This document shows positions 32,689-44,100 of a DNA stretch of 64,000 nt, in pieces. This DNA is from Incurvaria masculella (Eukaryota > Arthropoda > Insecta > Lepidoptera > Incurvariidae). Position numbers and translations under genes: made by a program. Within the stretch, counting starts at the first letter, position 1; every line of letters begins with the position of its first letter. The notes under the pieces were generated by a model, which worked only from the letters and a program-made list of their open reading frames with translations, was not told where the DNA came from and did not search any database. The stretch spans positions 14,030,001-14,094,000 of the forward strand of contig OX335662.1 of NCBI GenBank assembly GCA_946894095.1. The letters run 5' to 3'.

Positions 32689-35629
32689 ATGTCCCGAGCG
32701 GTAGTGATCCTCGCGGCGCTGGCAGCGTGCGCCGGCGCCAGCGGCAGCGACTCGGCGGCGTCTCTCCTGCGGGGCGTGTACGGCGAGTGCCTGAGCCGGT
32801 ACTCGATCGAGTGCGTGAAGCCGCGGGCGCTCGAGTGGCTCGCGCGGGTGGCGGACGACGACGAGATCCGCATCACGGACGACCTACGGATAGTGCGCAC
32901 CGGGATGGCGGAGCGGGAGGAGGCGGACCCGCGGGCGGAGCCGGCGCTGCGGATCCTCGACGAGGTGGAGGCGTTCGTGGCGACGCATGGCGTGCGGGTG
33001 CGCGTGCCGGCGGCGCTGGCGGCGGTGGCGGAGGAGGGCGCGGTGCCGCGCGCGCTGCTACGGGACCTGCCCGACGAGCTGAGCCTGCCGCTCGCGGACG
33101 ACGACGACGAGGAGGAGTCGAGGTCCAAGAAGCACAAGATCATCAAGAAGATCAGAAGTGAGAACTAGTACAGATTTATGCAGAGCCCCATAAGCTAAGC
33201 TGGCGCACATTCTATCATTTAGATTTGTTTATGGCGTACGCCAGGACCTCTTAAGAACGGCCCGTAAGCTATGCTCCCCATACAAACGTAGTTTACTAAT
33301 CATTTGGAAATCGCTTCCAATTAAATTGATATTTAATATCTAATATCAGGTAACAAATATCTGTGTCTGCATGCTTTTGTTTTTTTTTGAAAAATCTAAA
33401 CCGAATGAAATTAAAGCAAAAAGAAAATCTTCATACAAATTTTGTTTTCTCTGTGGTTTGACCCAGAATACATTCACATGCAGACACAGATATTTGTAGC
33501 CTAATATTAGATACCAAATATCAAGTAAGTTGGAACAGTGGTTTTCAAATTATTAGTAAACTACGTTTGTATGGGAGGCGAAATTTTCTGATGCTTACGG
33601 GCCGACCTTAATGTGCCCGACGACTTAGATGAGAAGTAAGAAGCTTCTACTAACCGTTTTATGAGTGATCTTCCCTGTCACTATTAAGTACTCTTCATCA
33701 TGACACCAGGGATTAATTTTGTCTTCAATTGATGTGTTATCTTAATTTAATTATAATAAACCAGATTTAAAAAGGTTGTCCGTTACACGTTAGCGGGCTT
33801 CAGGGGCGCGAAGACTTGCCTTTTATGCCAGAGGTCATGGATTTGATTCCCGCCCCGTTCACGCACCACTTTATTTCACTTTTCAAGTTGTTCGTGAATG
33901 CCAGCTGTTCGATTGTTCAAAATGCTGGTTAAACTATACGCCCCCTTTCACTATACCTTCACTATATGGCTAAGCTCGCTCAGGTTGTTACCACCGCAAT
34001 TGACATCGTAATGTAAAAGGTAGATACTGGCATAGTGCCTAATTCTTTCAGGAATGCGGTGTTTTGGGCTAATATCATGACCGGGGGTGTTCAAGCCATC
34101 CATGTTTAGTACCATGTCACCATAGGTACCATGTTTAGTTATCATTTAGCCACATATAAACTTATTCTTCAATCATCAGAGGGGTAACCATGGTAAATAA
34201 CTCTCCAGGTGAATAGCAGGTTAACCGTAAAATAATAAATCTGATGTTTAGTGGTATTTCTTACCATGCCAACTGGTAAATTTAATAAACTTGGCCGAAG
34301 ACCACGTCGTTTGACAGTTAGCATGGTAGAAATGCAACCAAACGTCAGATTTAATCACCTGCTGTTCGCACAGCGAGTTAACTTAGCATGGTAACGCCCC
34401 AGAATAAATGTACAGAGCTTTCGTTATTAAACATAATCATAATGGTATGTTGTGTGTGCGTGTGTGTGTGTACAGAGCACGGGTTCATCAAGAAGGTGGT
34501 GGTTCCGTTCCTGCTGGGGCTCAAGTTCAAGGCGTCGGTGCTGGTGCCGCTCGCGCTCGCGCTCATCGCGCTCAAGACGTGGAAGGCGCTCACGCTCGGC
34601 CTCATCTCGCTCGTGCTCTCCGGTACACACTTCACACTACCTCAGACCTCACACACACAACCCACCTAGCCCTGTGTTGACCACCTCCAAATAGTGGTGA
34701 CACGCTCAGCCTCATCTCGCTCGTGCTCTCCGGTACACACTTCACACTACCTCAGACCTCACACACACAACCCACCTAGCCCTGTGTTGACCACCTCCAA
34801 ATAGTGGTGACACGCTCAGCCTCATCTCGCTCGTGCTCTCCGGTACACACTTCACACTACCTCAGACCTCAAACATCCTTGCTTCACGATCGATTCTGCA
34901 TATATATCACATTCGATAAATTCGAACACAGTTTTAAGAAAGCTTAAGGAGGTGTGGGTGGGCTTTAAAGTAGATGGCGATACGGTCGTTCGTAGCTGTT
35001 TCTGCAATAACTCCTTAAAATTATTAAGTTACAAACCAAAAAAAAGGCGAGCAACTTAAGCGGTTCTGTATTTAATCTCATAAATAATAAAAAAATAAGC
35101 TGGAATTTATGAGATAATTCTGAGGATGTGTGAAAAAAGTTGCTATTCACTATTAACAACTTTTTGCGCTATGCCTCATAGGTAATTGCTCACAAATGAC
35201 ACCCTTATTTATACATTGTTTTATGACATTAAATACGTTGTGTATTATGTGTAGTACATGTTTCTTAGTGATCTCGCCAATACAGTTAGTAGTAGTTTGT
35301 AACTTCCTATTTTTGGGGAGTTATATCACGAATAGCGACGAACGACTGTGGCACCATCTACATGAACGCACACACCCCCCTAACGTGGAACGTGTGAACG
35401 CTCTCCCCCAGGCGCGATGGTGATCTTCAAGTTCACAAAGCCGAAGGTTGTGAACTACGAGGTGATCCACTACCCGCAGCACCACGTCGAACACCACGTC
35501 GACCACCACGTCGAGCACGCGCCCGGCTGGGACGCGCCGTCGCACCACGCGCACGCCGCGCCCTACCAGGCCCGCAGTCTACCCGCCGCCGCCGACGCTC
35601 ACAGCATGGCGTACGCCGCGCAGCGCTAG
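32689..35629 (+). CDS. Osiris family protein (DUF1676), 277 aa, three exons
   Basis: Exons are 32689-33157, 34476-34622 and 35412-35629. Donors are gtgaga and gtacac and both introns are phase 1, giving 278 codons including the stop. Residues 1-17 form a signal peptide. The two-Cys region ([18 protein letters not shown]) is near residues 28-45, an acidic stretch (DDDDEEE) is near 142-149, and a basic tract precedes a hydrophobic segment ([40 protein letters not shown]) at about 160-205. The C-terminal part has [16 protein letters not shown] and a His-rich run. It ends [10 protein letters not shown], which resembles the AQXLAY motif of Osiris proteins. The family acts in the endosomal/secretory system of cuticle-forming cells. 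The VVNYEV-HYP region recalls Osi9-type members, but I am not sure of the number. Codon use is strongly GC-biased. Exon 2 lies beside a 110-bp tandem duplication. Confidence 0.9.
33250..33612. repeat. Foldback MITE, copy 2, in Osiris intron 1
   Basis: It matches 11069-11445 end to end (cttaagaacggcccgtaagc to gcttacgggccgacctta). Confidence 0.8.
33790..34115 (+). repeat. tRNA-headed SINE-like element in Osiris intron 1
   Basis: The head has gcgggcttcaggggcgcgaa and a B-box-like ggatttgattcccg. The tail has tgcctaattctttcaggaat, then gggctaatatcatgacc, shared with other copies. Confidence 0.55.
34591..34872 (+). repeat. 110-bp tandem triplication of the Osiris exon 2 end and splice donor
   Basis: Units start at 34591 (cacgctcggcctcatctcgc), 34701 and 34811 (both cacgctcagcctcatctcgc). 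The third is cut after cctcagacctc. Each unit holds the last 32 bases of exon 2, the donor gtacac and the first ~78 bases of the intron. The copies therefore supply two extra donor-like sites downstream. Confidence 0.9.
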
Positions 35630-36381
35630 GCGCCGCGCGATGGACGGTCGGAACTGGGGCACTGTAGACATATACCTGCGCGACCGGGGTCACAGCGGTA
35701 GCTCAATTCGGGAGATTTTCGAGATAAATACCTTCCCTCCATGGAGTGACGGGGTTGTCGCTTAAATATTAGCGGAGCACTGTTAGTTCTGTTATTTTTA
35801 AAAGATGATTTCGAAGGACCATTCGCGACAGTTCAACACCGTTAAACTAGCTTAGAGCCCAAACAAGCGAAATGGAGGACAATGACCAGCAGCGGCGGAA
35901 GCACAAACGCGACGATAACATTATATCATTTTTTAAATGTAATTTAATTGTATATTTCGTATCAACTGATCAAAATACCATGACAAAGTATTGACATGGT
36001 ATTTGCAGTCAATTGTTATGATAAATTAAACTAAATTTAAATATCGCTATAATCTTAACGTCCAGTTTACTTCTGTAGCGGTAGGCGACGTCCGCTGGAC
36101 TTCAAAATGGCGGAGGCTGGTTCTCTCCATGTAGTCTCCCGCGTTCCGTACAGGAACTCTTGTCGCACGTATGCTAACACTAATAATATTGTCTCATACA
36201 GATCGTATCCATAAATGAAATGTCATTTCTGATTAGTGTAATGTTGGTAGTTCCGACTGTCCATCTCAACCCCAAATGACACGCCGCGCCCCGCGCGCTC
36301 GCCAGAACGAGGACCTCATCAATGTAATGTTATTAATTTATTTTATTTATTAAACGGACCCTTAGCTATGTTGTAAATAAA
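35630..36381 (+). other. Probable 3' UTR of the Osiris gene
   Basis: No coding sequence is seen. The first good AATAAA hexamer is at 36376-36381 (gtaaataaattg), and earlier AT-rich signals are weaker. Confidence 0.4.
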
Positions 36382-36639
36382 TTGTTGAAGTAAAATGTGT
36401 ATTTATTCGACGAGAAAAGTCTTCATGGACCGATTTCAGATTGTGGCAAGACACGAGCATAGATAGACGTAGACTAGGCAGCCCAGAAGGTAGCTGACCC
36501 GGGATAGTGTACTCACCACCTGTTGTATAACCTCATGTGTCTGTCTGAGCAACTGTCTGTAAGGCAAGGCACTACTTCAAATGTTCCAGTTGACTTTACT
36601 TGCATAAATCTTCTTGTAGTTTTGAAATACGATTAATAA

Positions 36640-36915
36640 GTAAACGCGACGCCTCGCTTCTCATTCGTGGCCTGAGTTCAATCCCGCCTGGTGCATGCAC
36701 CACTTTTATGCTGTTTCTGAAATGCACTTATCATTTCGTCACGAATGCGCGCTTGCTCCATAGTTAGGATTTCATGTAAAACATGTAGGTCTAGTAGCGC
36801 CGGGTTCCACCACCTCCAGCTACTAAATTCCCAAAGTTATCTTTCGGCTGCACCATGTAAATTAGGGTTAGGTCCGCCAGGGTTGGTACTTCGAACAGGA
36901 ATTGTTCGAAGTTTA
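36640..36915 (+). repeat. tRNA-headed SINE-like fragment
   Basis: It has a B-box-like gagttcaatcccg, then tttcgtcacgaatgcgcgct and ggtccgccagggttggtac, shared with the other copies. Confidence 0.5.
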
Positions 36916-37408
36916 TCTCTAAACTCATCGCAGAGCGAATAGAAACATAACTTCACGTTTAACGAGGATAAGCTTTGAGGAAGGATGGTATGGTGTATAC
37001 AAATTATTGTGTGGTTTTGCTTACGTTGGTTTAATTGACCCCAGCTACCTGATGACATCACTTTTCAAAATTAACTTTGCGTCCGCGTTTTCTGATTCAT
37101 ATTGGCCGATCGAACAGTTGTGGGTCCCCAACAGCTGTTGCACCATGCACCATAACGTTGTATTCAGGTGGACTTTACAACTAGGATGCCGTAACGGCCA
37201 GTACATATACTCATGTTTTTCCGAGACAGAAAGGTTTAGATTTTTTTCTCTAAAGGGTATAGTTACCGATATATACATTTTTGAAATTAATGTTTTTGTC
37301 TAGTGTAATTTGACTCGACGTTGTAACCATGACATAAGTAAGGTCTTGGAGCGACAGCGGTGTTGGCGTCGTCAGGGGGTCTGGACTACCGGTTAATGGG
37401 GGGCTTCA

Positions 37409-37633
37409 GTCCTTGGATCTAAGGAACACTTTGACCTTGTTACTCTGGAAGAGCTGGGATCGCTTTAGAGGCTTGTTGTTGAAGAGTCTCAGGAGGACGT
37501 TAAATTGGTCGCTGTTGCTGTCGCTCGGGAGCACAGAAATCGGAATTATATTCTGTGCTCGGGAGAGATGTTGGCGACGGCGGCGCGGGCGGCGCTCGCT
37601 CGAGACGTATGTCATCAATATTCCTGTTAAACA
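37409..37633 (-). CDS. Isolated exon-like ORF, function unknown
   Basis: On the minus strand a good acceptor (tgtttgtttaacag) is followed by an open frame with GC-rich third positions ending KRSQLFQSNKVKVFLRSKD and a stop at 37409-37411. A second frame is also open for its first half (DIRLERAPPAPPSPT). It looks like a terminal exon, but no partner exon was found up to 46 kb and no domain is recognised. It could be a retroposed or chance ORF. Confidence 0.25.
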
Positions 37634-37953
37634 AACATAAGTTTATGGCTGTCGTGAAGTCACAGGAAATGTATGATTTGATTCTTTTAAGAAACGCATT
37701 CTTTGTCCATAGGCCAAAGCAGAATTTTGCACGGGAAATCGATTTCCAGGCCCTAACGTTTCCCTACCGCTAAAAGTTATCACATTTTAATATTTTTTTC
37801 TATCCCATGAGAAAGCTTCATTCTATCTCCGTGTGTTTTTATTTTTTTTGGTAAATGTCTGTATTTTTCAGTAAAAAAATACGAAAATTAACAAAAACTA
37901 AAAAGACAACTTTTTTCCAATGTTTATAAGCAAATATTTTCCAAAATAATGAA

Positions 37954-38433
37954 TTAAGGGCCTGGTACTAGCCAAATCGCAAAGTTAGACGAGGCACCCC
38001 AAGTAAACTAACTAAGTCTGACGATTATAAGTGTCATCCTTACAATATATGATTCCTTGTCTAGGAATCGAATGATTTTCGTTAATGTATGTTTCCTTTT
38101 TCTATACAAAATACATTGCGGAAACGGTGTCCATTTCCGAACTTTTTTGACTAAATGTAGAAATCTAAAAGCAAATGGAATTTTTTGTTTATGCATATAT
38201 GCTGTTTTTGCTTATATCTAGAAATCGAATGACTTTCAGATTTCTAATGGGAAAAATCAACTTTTTTTATTTTTATTATTATTTAAATAAATGATGGAAT
38301 AAAAAAATATTAACAATCCATTATCAGTCTGGAGTTCTATTTGGATTTGCTGAAGCGTTTCACTACATATTATTACATTTGTTAAAAAGTGCATTTGTAT
38401 GGCGCGAGTAGTTGGCTAGTCCTAGCGCCTTAA
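37954..38433 (+). repeat. MITE with CTGGTACTAGCCAA ends, copy 1
   Basis: The ends are ttaagggcctggtactagcc and ggctagtcctagcgccttaa. A copy in the opposite orientation is at 52553-53013. Confidence 0.8.
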
Positions 38434-38570
38434 GAAAAAACAAACGTAGATTTCGGAAATAGTTTGTAGAATTTACAAAAACCTAGTAAAACATAAAGAG
38501 CATACTAGGAACGATAATTGTTTAATTATCGTTCCTAGTATGGGGAATTGATAGTAATGAGTTAATTAAT

Positions 38571-39120
38571 TAAGGTGGCCCAACCCGGCGGGCCTAACTC
38601 ATTCGCGGGCACGGTACAAAACCGTGCTGTTGCGCTCTGGGACCTTCTCTGTTTCAAAGAATAAGACAGGGTCCGTGATGAGGAAGATGCAAAATGTCCA
38701 CAAAAAAGACAATGTGCATAGCGTATGATTTGGTAAGATTTACGAAAATATTAATTTCAAAACGACTTCTAGCTAAAAGTAAACCACGACCGCTGTAGTC
38801 AAAAATCTAACAAAAACCAAATAGGTTATAAATCTTGATTAAATAAGCTATGTCTGATGACTAATCTTTTTAAGGTGGTCTTACTTTATCATTGCGTAAT
38901 CCACATCCAAAGTTATTGTATAAAACGCGCGAAAAACTCGAACTTTCGGACCTTATAACTTAGAAACCAAATACAATTTTACAATGCCCTTGGTCATCAG
39001 ACATCTAGTTCGATCAAATAAAGCTATTTTAAGCAAAATGTTGGATCTATGACAAGAAATATGGGCTTGATCTTCTTTCCCCTTTTGTATGAGGAGATGA
39101 GCGGGATGGGCCACCTTAAG
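38571..39120. repeat. MITE with TTAAGG..CCCAACCCG ends, copy 2
   Basis: The terminal inverted repeats are ttaaggtggcccaacccg and gagcgggatgggccacctta. It is nearly identical to 16520-17058. Confidence 0.85.
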
Positions 39121-39770
39121 TACAAGCTGTACAGAAAACCCTGCTATAGGATAAGTCGGCCTGGTTATAATAAATTTAGTGCACGTAAATAATAGATAAA
39201 TCTTACCGAAAATGTCAAGACTAAAATTAAACTAGTTCTAGTAAAGAATATAGTACTAGGCATCAGTCCCTCAAGTCGACTTGTGTAATCTAAGAAGGAG
39301 TGTTTGTTTAGCGTTTATCGTTTCCGTTTTTCCCAAACGTCGTGTTTTCAAACAAGCCGGAAGTTATCCGCAGCTTGCGTGCAGACACTTCCTGCTTCCT
39401 GCACAATATTCCACTGACATATATTTATTTATTTTGACTTCAAGGAAACCGCTGAATTATTAAACTAATTCAATGTCATGGATTCGGTGAGGTGTAAACT
39501 TCTTCATAAAAGGTTGTGGCGAGGATAGACGTTGCTTTTGGCCATATATTGTCATTGTCTAAATAGTATAAGCTTTTAATAGAGGTAAAGATAGACAATA
39601 TACAAGGTTAATAATAGATTAAGAAATTAAAATTAAATTAAATAGAAAATTTCATTAGATTTATCCGAGGCTGCCATTGTCCCTAATACAATTATGGCAT
39701 TACCTCTTTAAATTTCCACGCTTATGCGGCGAATAAAGAATGCTTTGGAGCGTGAATCACCCGATGCTTC
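39121..39770. other. Intergenic stretch, no gene seen
   Basis: AT-rich, with only a 60-codon chance ORF. Confidence 0.3.
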
Positions 39771-39772
39771 AC

Positions 39773-40620
39773 TTAACAGGTTTCCAATTGCAACTGAAAA
39801 GGATAAAGCATCGAGGGCCCACGCGCCAAGGGTAGAAACTCAAAGAGGGGTAGTAGGGATTCGTACTTTTTTCGCTTACGTAGCCCGGCGGAGGCCGCGG
39901 CAGCCCCGGACGCCTGCGAGGAAGCAAGGACATGGCTTGGCGCTAGCGTATCGACGCACGTAGCATCCCACAACAACGCCTTTCCCTTAGACCAAGGAAC
40001 CAGCGTCATGCCATCTGGTCTCTTTCCATCTGACCGGCAAAGCCCTAGAGGTTCTAACAAGCTAGGCATGCCAGCAGAATTTAAAGACCTTTTGATTATG
40101 TTGTTGATGGCGGAATGGCGTGGTAAACGACCTGCACTTCGCTGGCATGCCAGCCCGTGATGGCTGTAGCAGTCGACGCTGGCTCCACAGATCCACGTGT
40201 GAATGGCACACCTTGGCACCGAGACGAAGACCCACACAGATTCTCAGTGTAGTCTTGTCAAGGAGGGTACCAAGGTGCGGTGATGGATAAACCTTTAACC
40301 AAGCCCCCGATTCCTCGCAGGAAACTCCCAAAATTCTAGGCCTATGTAGGCGAAAATGATTTTCTTTAATCAGTGGCAGGTCCCATTTTTTTGCACTTTT
40401 GGAAGAATGGGCATCTCAGGCGGTTTGATAAATTTCGATATCCAAGCTTTCCTCGCCTTACTCAGGTTGTCGACCTCGAAATCACTTCCCAGTGATGGAA
40501 TTAATATCGTACCAACGAGGTCCAAACCGGCGTGAGTAGATGCGAGGAAAGCTGGAAGGGCTATATCCTCCACGCGCCGAATGCCAATCCCTCCAAAGGA
40601 AATTGGAAATGTTGCCTGAA
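39773..40620 (-). pseudogene. Frameshifted LINE C-terminal domain
   Basis: Three minus-strand frames must be joined. 40573-40370 gives MEDIALPAFLASTHAGLDLV. 40331-40062 gives ESGAWLKVYPSPHLGTLLD and LRICVGLRLG. 40237-39773 gives HHGLACQRSAGRLPRHSAIN, LGLCRSDGKRPDGMTLVPW and LLWDATCVDTLAPSH. This order is the C-terminal region found downstream of the reverse transcriptase in a broadly distributed animal retroelement family. A second, more decayed copy is at 9.8-10.6 kb. Confidence 0.7.
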
Positions 40621-42180
40621 TCCAACTGTCATCTTCCAGTTTTATGTTTAAGATTTTTCAACGTCCAACTTTGACAACGAATCTTTGCATGGCCATATAG
40701 GACAAGGATACAGAAACAATTTTTAAGTAAAAAAAGTGAGACATGTGGTTGAAGATGCTTTGTCACATTTAGATATTTGCACGGGCATAATGTCATTTAA
40801 AAAAATATTATTTTGACACAATGATACACAAATAAACCATTTTTACGTAGAGTTCCTACATTGAGATATTTGAAATAAAAAAAACTTAGATATTATTATT
40901 AATGATTATTAGATAGTAGAGAAATAATAAATTCAAATTGCTATAGGGAGAACCGCGGCCTCCGAGGCACGCTCCCGCCGCAAACACAACATCCCGCAAT
41001 TTTTAAATCTATAATATCTTCGAAAATATTCATTTAAATCATATGTTGTAAAGGGCCGTATAGATCTATATTAAATCAACAATGTATTTAAGGTATTTAA
41101 TTGGATAAAGATTAATGCTGTATTGGTTAAAATCGCTTCGAAAATTAGCCATTATTTGTCATAAAAAGTAAATGATAAAGTAAATATACCATCGCGGAGT
41201 TTTCTGTAGACCTTTTCAATGTATACATGTATACATTATTTTGATAAATCTCGTAGGGTTCAGCCTGCGTTTGCAATGTAAGCGGAAAAAAAATATTTTT
41301 TTACGACATCACATTGGAAACCTCAAAGATAACAGTATTTCTCCAATATTTAATGGATGTTATTATACATATAAACCTTCCTCTTGAATCACTCTATCTA
41401 TTAAAAAAAACCGCATCAAAATCCGTTGCGTAGTTTTAAAGATTTAAGCGTACATATAGTGATATAGGGACAGAGAAAGCGACTTTGCTTTTATACTATG
41501 TAGTGATAGTGATAGTGATTTGTTATCTTGGCTTGGCACGAGGGGTCAGTCACTGACACCAAGATTATCAATAGGATTAACTTCTGATTTCCAGATTCCC
41601 AAGGATTCTCAAGATTCCTAGAGATTTCCATGATTCTTAAAGGACTACCAGATTGCTAAGATTACCAAAGATTCTGAGATTTCGTAAGATTACCACGGAC
41701 TACAAGATTGTTGGAAAATTTTATATATATTAAAACTAATATTCGATTGAGCGAAATTTTGGAATGTCAAAAAAAAAACCAAATGTCTTATAAAATTAAA
41801 CTCATCATTAAAAAATCTCAAGTTTTCTCTACAAGCTGCCGTTTCCTTGATTATTTCAACCCAAAGAGAGACTGGCTCAAATAATTTGTTAATAAACAAA
41901 CTCGCAAGTAGCAGAATAATTGATTTAAATCCTTGTAATTAAGCTATTTAAAAAATAACCGCTCGGCTTGGCGGGGAATAAAACGTACTTGTGACGGTAC
42001 GATATGCAACTAAAACGGAAATACATTCAAAAATTATGATTCAGTTCTTTTTAAATTTCTACCCATATTTGGTGCTAACCACAAAAGAGAATGGATCATA
42101 AACCAACCTAATTTAGACAAGTGTTCTTTGAATCACTAACTAGGTAAGTAATTTTAACTATTATTTTACATATTTTTATG
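40621..42180. repeat. Intergenic DNA with a dispersed lepidopteran repeat
   Basis: About 41220-41515 carries a 3' end I recognise from memory as common in Lepidoptera: catcaaaatccgttgcgtag, gatttaagcgtacatatag, gcgactttgcttttatacta, then tagtgatagtgatagtgat. 41580-41710 is a degenerate GATTCC-like run. No gene is visible. Confidence 0.45.
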
Positions 42181-42184
42181 AAAT

Positions 42185-42505
42185 CCCAACATGATGGCTA
42201 ATACGCTAATACCACACTCACCGACATGATATCAGCCTATAACACCACATGAAAACCAGGTGCCACGCCAGACCTTCCTTATATTGCGCGGCTACATTGA
42301 ACTGGATGGACACAGACAATTTTTATTGCCGCTTCGACCAATCGTTCATCCAATGCGGTGGTACCCACCCGGGCGGGATTGACCCTACCACCTAGTTAGT
42401 AAGGAAGGGGACCTACTGTATAACGAGGAATCCGAATCACGAACGAAGAATCCCTTAGTCGCCTCTTACGACATGCACGAGACGAAATGCAGTGGCCCCT
42501 CTTGA
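42185..42505 (-). repeat. SINE-like element, reverse orientation
   Basis: It contains gtgccacgccagaccttcc, cattgaactggatggacac, gccgcttcgaccaatcgttc, ggtacccacccgggcgggat and gtaaggaaggggacctact. Confidence 0.7.
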
Positions 42506-43284
42506 ATAATTTTTCGTGCCCGACCCACACGACAAAAAATACTTATTAATTTTATCAATGAGAGGAAGTATAAGTAGTAAGACAAAGGAAATAGGAAGCC
42601 AGAAAATATACCGCCAAATTGTTAGTACCACTATGCGTTACGTGTCGTGAACGTATGTACATTACAGCTCCAGTACAACTGAACCAGTTGTCTGGGCAAA
42701 TGGTAGTGCCATCTTGGTGCACGAGTCACGAGGAGCAGGCGCTCCTGTATTTGAAAAGTACTCGGGCGCCTGCGTGCAAGACTTCAGCGGCAGGACCTAC
42801 CGCAGGTGGTCACTGCTAGGGGAATAGCCTTTTGATATAGCCTTATGGCTGCTCATTAGGAACGCTATATGTATAAAACCTTTCAGGCCGTACCACCCTA
42901 GATAGCATGGTCCTTTGGGTCTGGATTACAAAGAAATAAAATTGTAATGGCTCATAGGCTTCGGTCGGGACACATTCCAATCAATAAATTTAAATTCCTT
43001 GTTGGCAAAAATAATTTCTTCAAATTGTACATATTGTAATCTAGAAGAAGACATTTGCCACGTCCTAATGAAATATGCCTAGAATGAAGAGCTAAGAATC
43101 AAATTTCAGAGACTATTAAAAACAGATAGGTTTTTGTTATTTGCTGTGTATAGCGCAATAAGTCAGCCCAATGAAGGACGCATTTAAAATTATTTTAGGA
43201 TTTCTGAAGTAATCCGTCGATAGACTAATTAATAATGTGAAATACTTTTAGAAACGGTACCATGGCTTAGTCGTCTTGTGGCTT
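42506..43284. other. Intergenic stretch, no gene seen
   Basis: Only chance ORFs. 42830-43230 is unannotated AT-rich sequence. Confidence 0.3.
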
Positions 43285-43830
43285 GTAGCCGGGTACGCGC
43301 TGCGCCAATCAAGAGAACCTAACCTAACCTAACCTAACCTAACCTAACCTAACCTAACCTAACCTTGGCTGACACCGACTCAAAAAATAACAGAAATCGT
43401 AACTACAAAAATGAACATTATTTTTTACTTTTTAGTGCTTTTTCTTTGAAGTCGGTTATTTTTTTTGTTAATTTTTTTTTTATTTGTTAATTTTTAGTGA
43501 ATCTGAAGTACACTTACTAATTTGTACACGTCCTTTCCAATAAAAAAAGAATCACCGAAATCGGTTGGCGTTATATTGAGTTATTCGTCCATTTGTCGCG
43601 CACATCTTAATACAAATTTAAGACTTTTATGATTTTCTCATGGATATCATTGTCAGAACTTAACCAAATTAAAATGGGACCACTTGGGATGCACTAGCTA
43701 TCATTTAAAAAAATAATCATCAAAATCGGTTCACCCAGGAAAAAGTTATGAGGTAACAAACATAAAAAAAAAAAAAAAAAAAACATACAGACGAATTGAT
43801 AACCTCCTCCTTTTTTTGAAGTCGGTTAAA
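43285..43830. repeat. Second copy of the 5.3-kb hairpin element, carrying a telomere-type repeat
   Basis: It matches 5400-5855 (gctgacaccgactcaaaaaa, tttctttgaagtcggttatt, aagaatcaccgaaatcggtt, tttttgaagtcggtta). The left arm is truncated and the short gaaccttgg of the other copy is expanded here. Confidence 0.7.
43316..43365. repeat. Interstitial telomere-type repeat (AACCT)10
   Basis: Ten perfect AACCT units, the complement of the insect telomere repeat AGGTT/TTAGG. They lie inside the transposon copy at the point where the other copy has one unit. Confidence 0.9.
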
Positions 43831-43973
43831 AAAGGAACGCTTTATCATAAACTAATAAATTTAATTTAAAATAAGTACAAATATAAAAATACACATTATT
43901 TCTTTCTTTAATACCTGCACTAATGTACACCCTACTATGTTGTGAACTCTACATGCTTAAATTATGATCATAC

Positions 43974-44100
43974 TAGCTGAGGTACCCGGCTTCGCTCGGG
44001 TAATTGTCGTTTTGACATTCACCCGAGCGGAGCCTATGTTACGTGGATGACAGGCAAGTCATAAGCGAAAGTGAATTTCACGAGTAAAAGAGCTGTAACC
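43974..44100. repeat. Head of a dispersed lepidopteran repeat
   Basis: It begins ctagctgaggtacccggctt, cgctcgggtaattgtc. The inverted tract tcacccgagcggagcc forms a hairpin with the start. Similar heads are very common in lepidopteran genomes. Confidence 0.45.

Noticed and set aside
32535..33161. 208-codon plus ORF and 161-codon minus ORF over Osiris exon 1
   Set aside because: Both are shadows caused by high GC content; the Osiris frame has the signal peptide, motifs and in-phase splicing.
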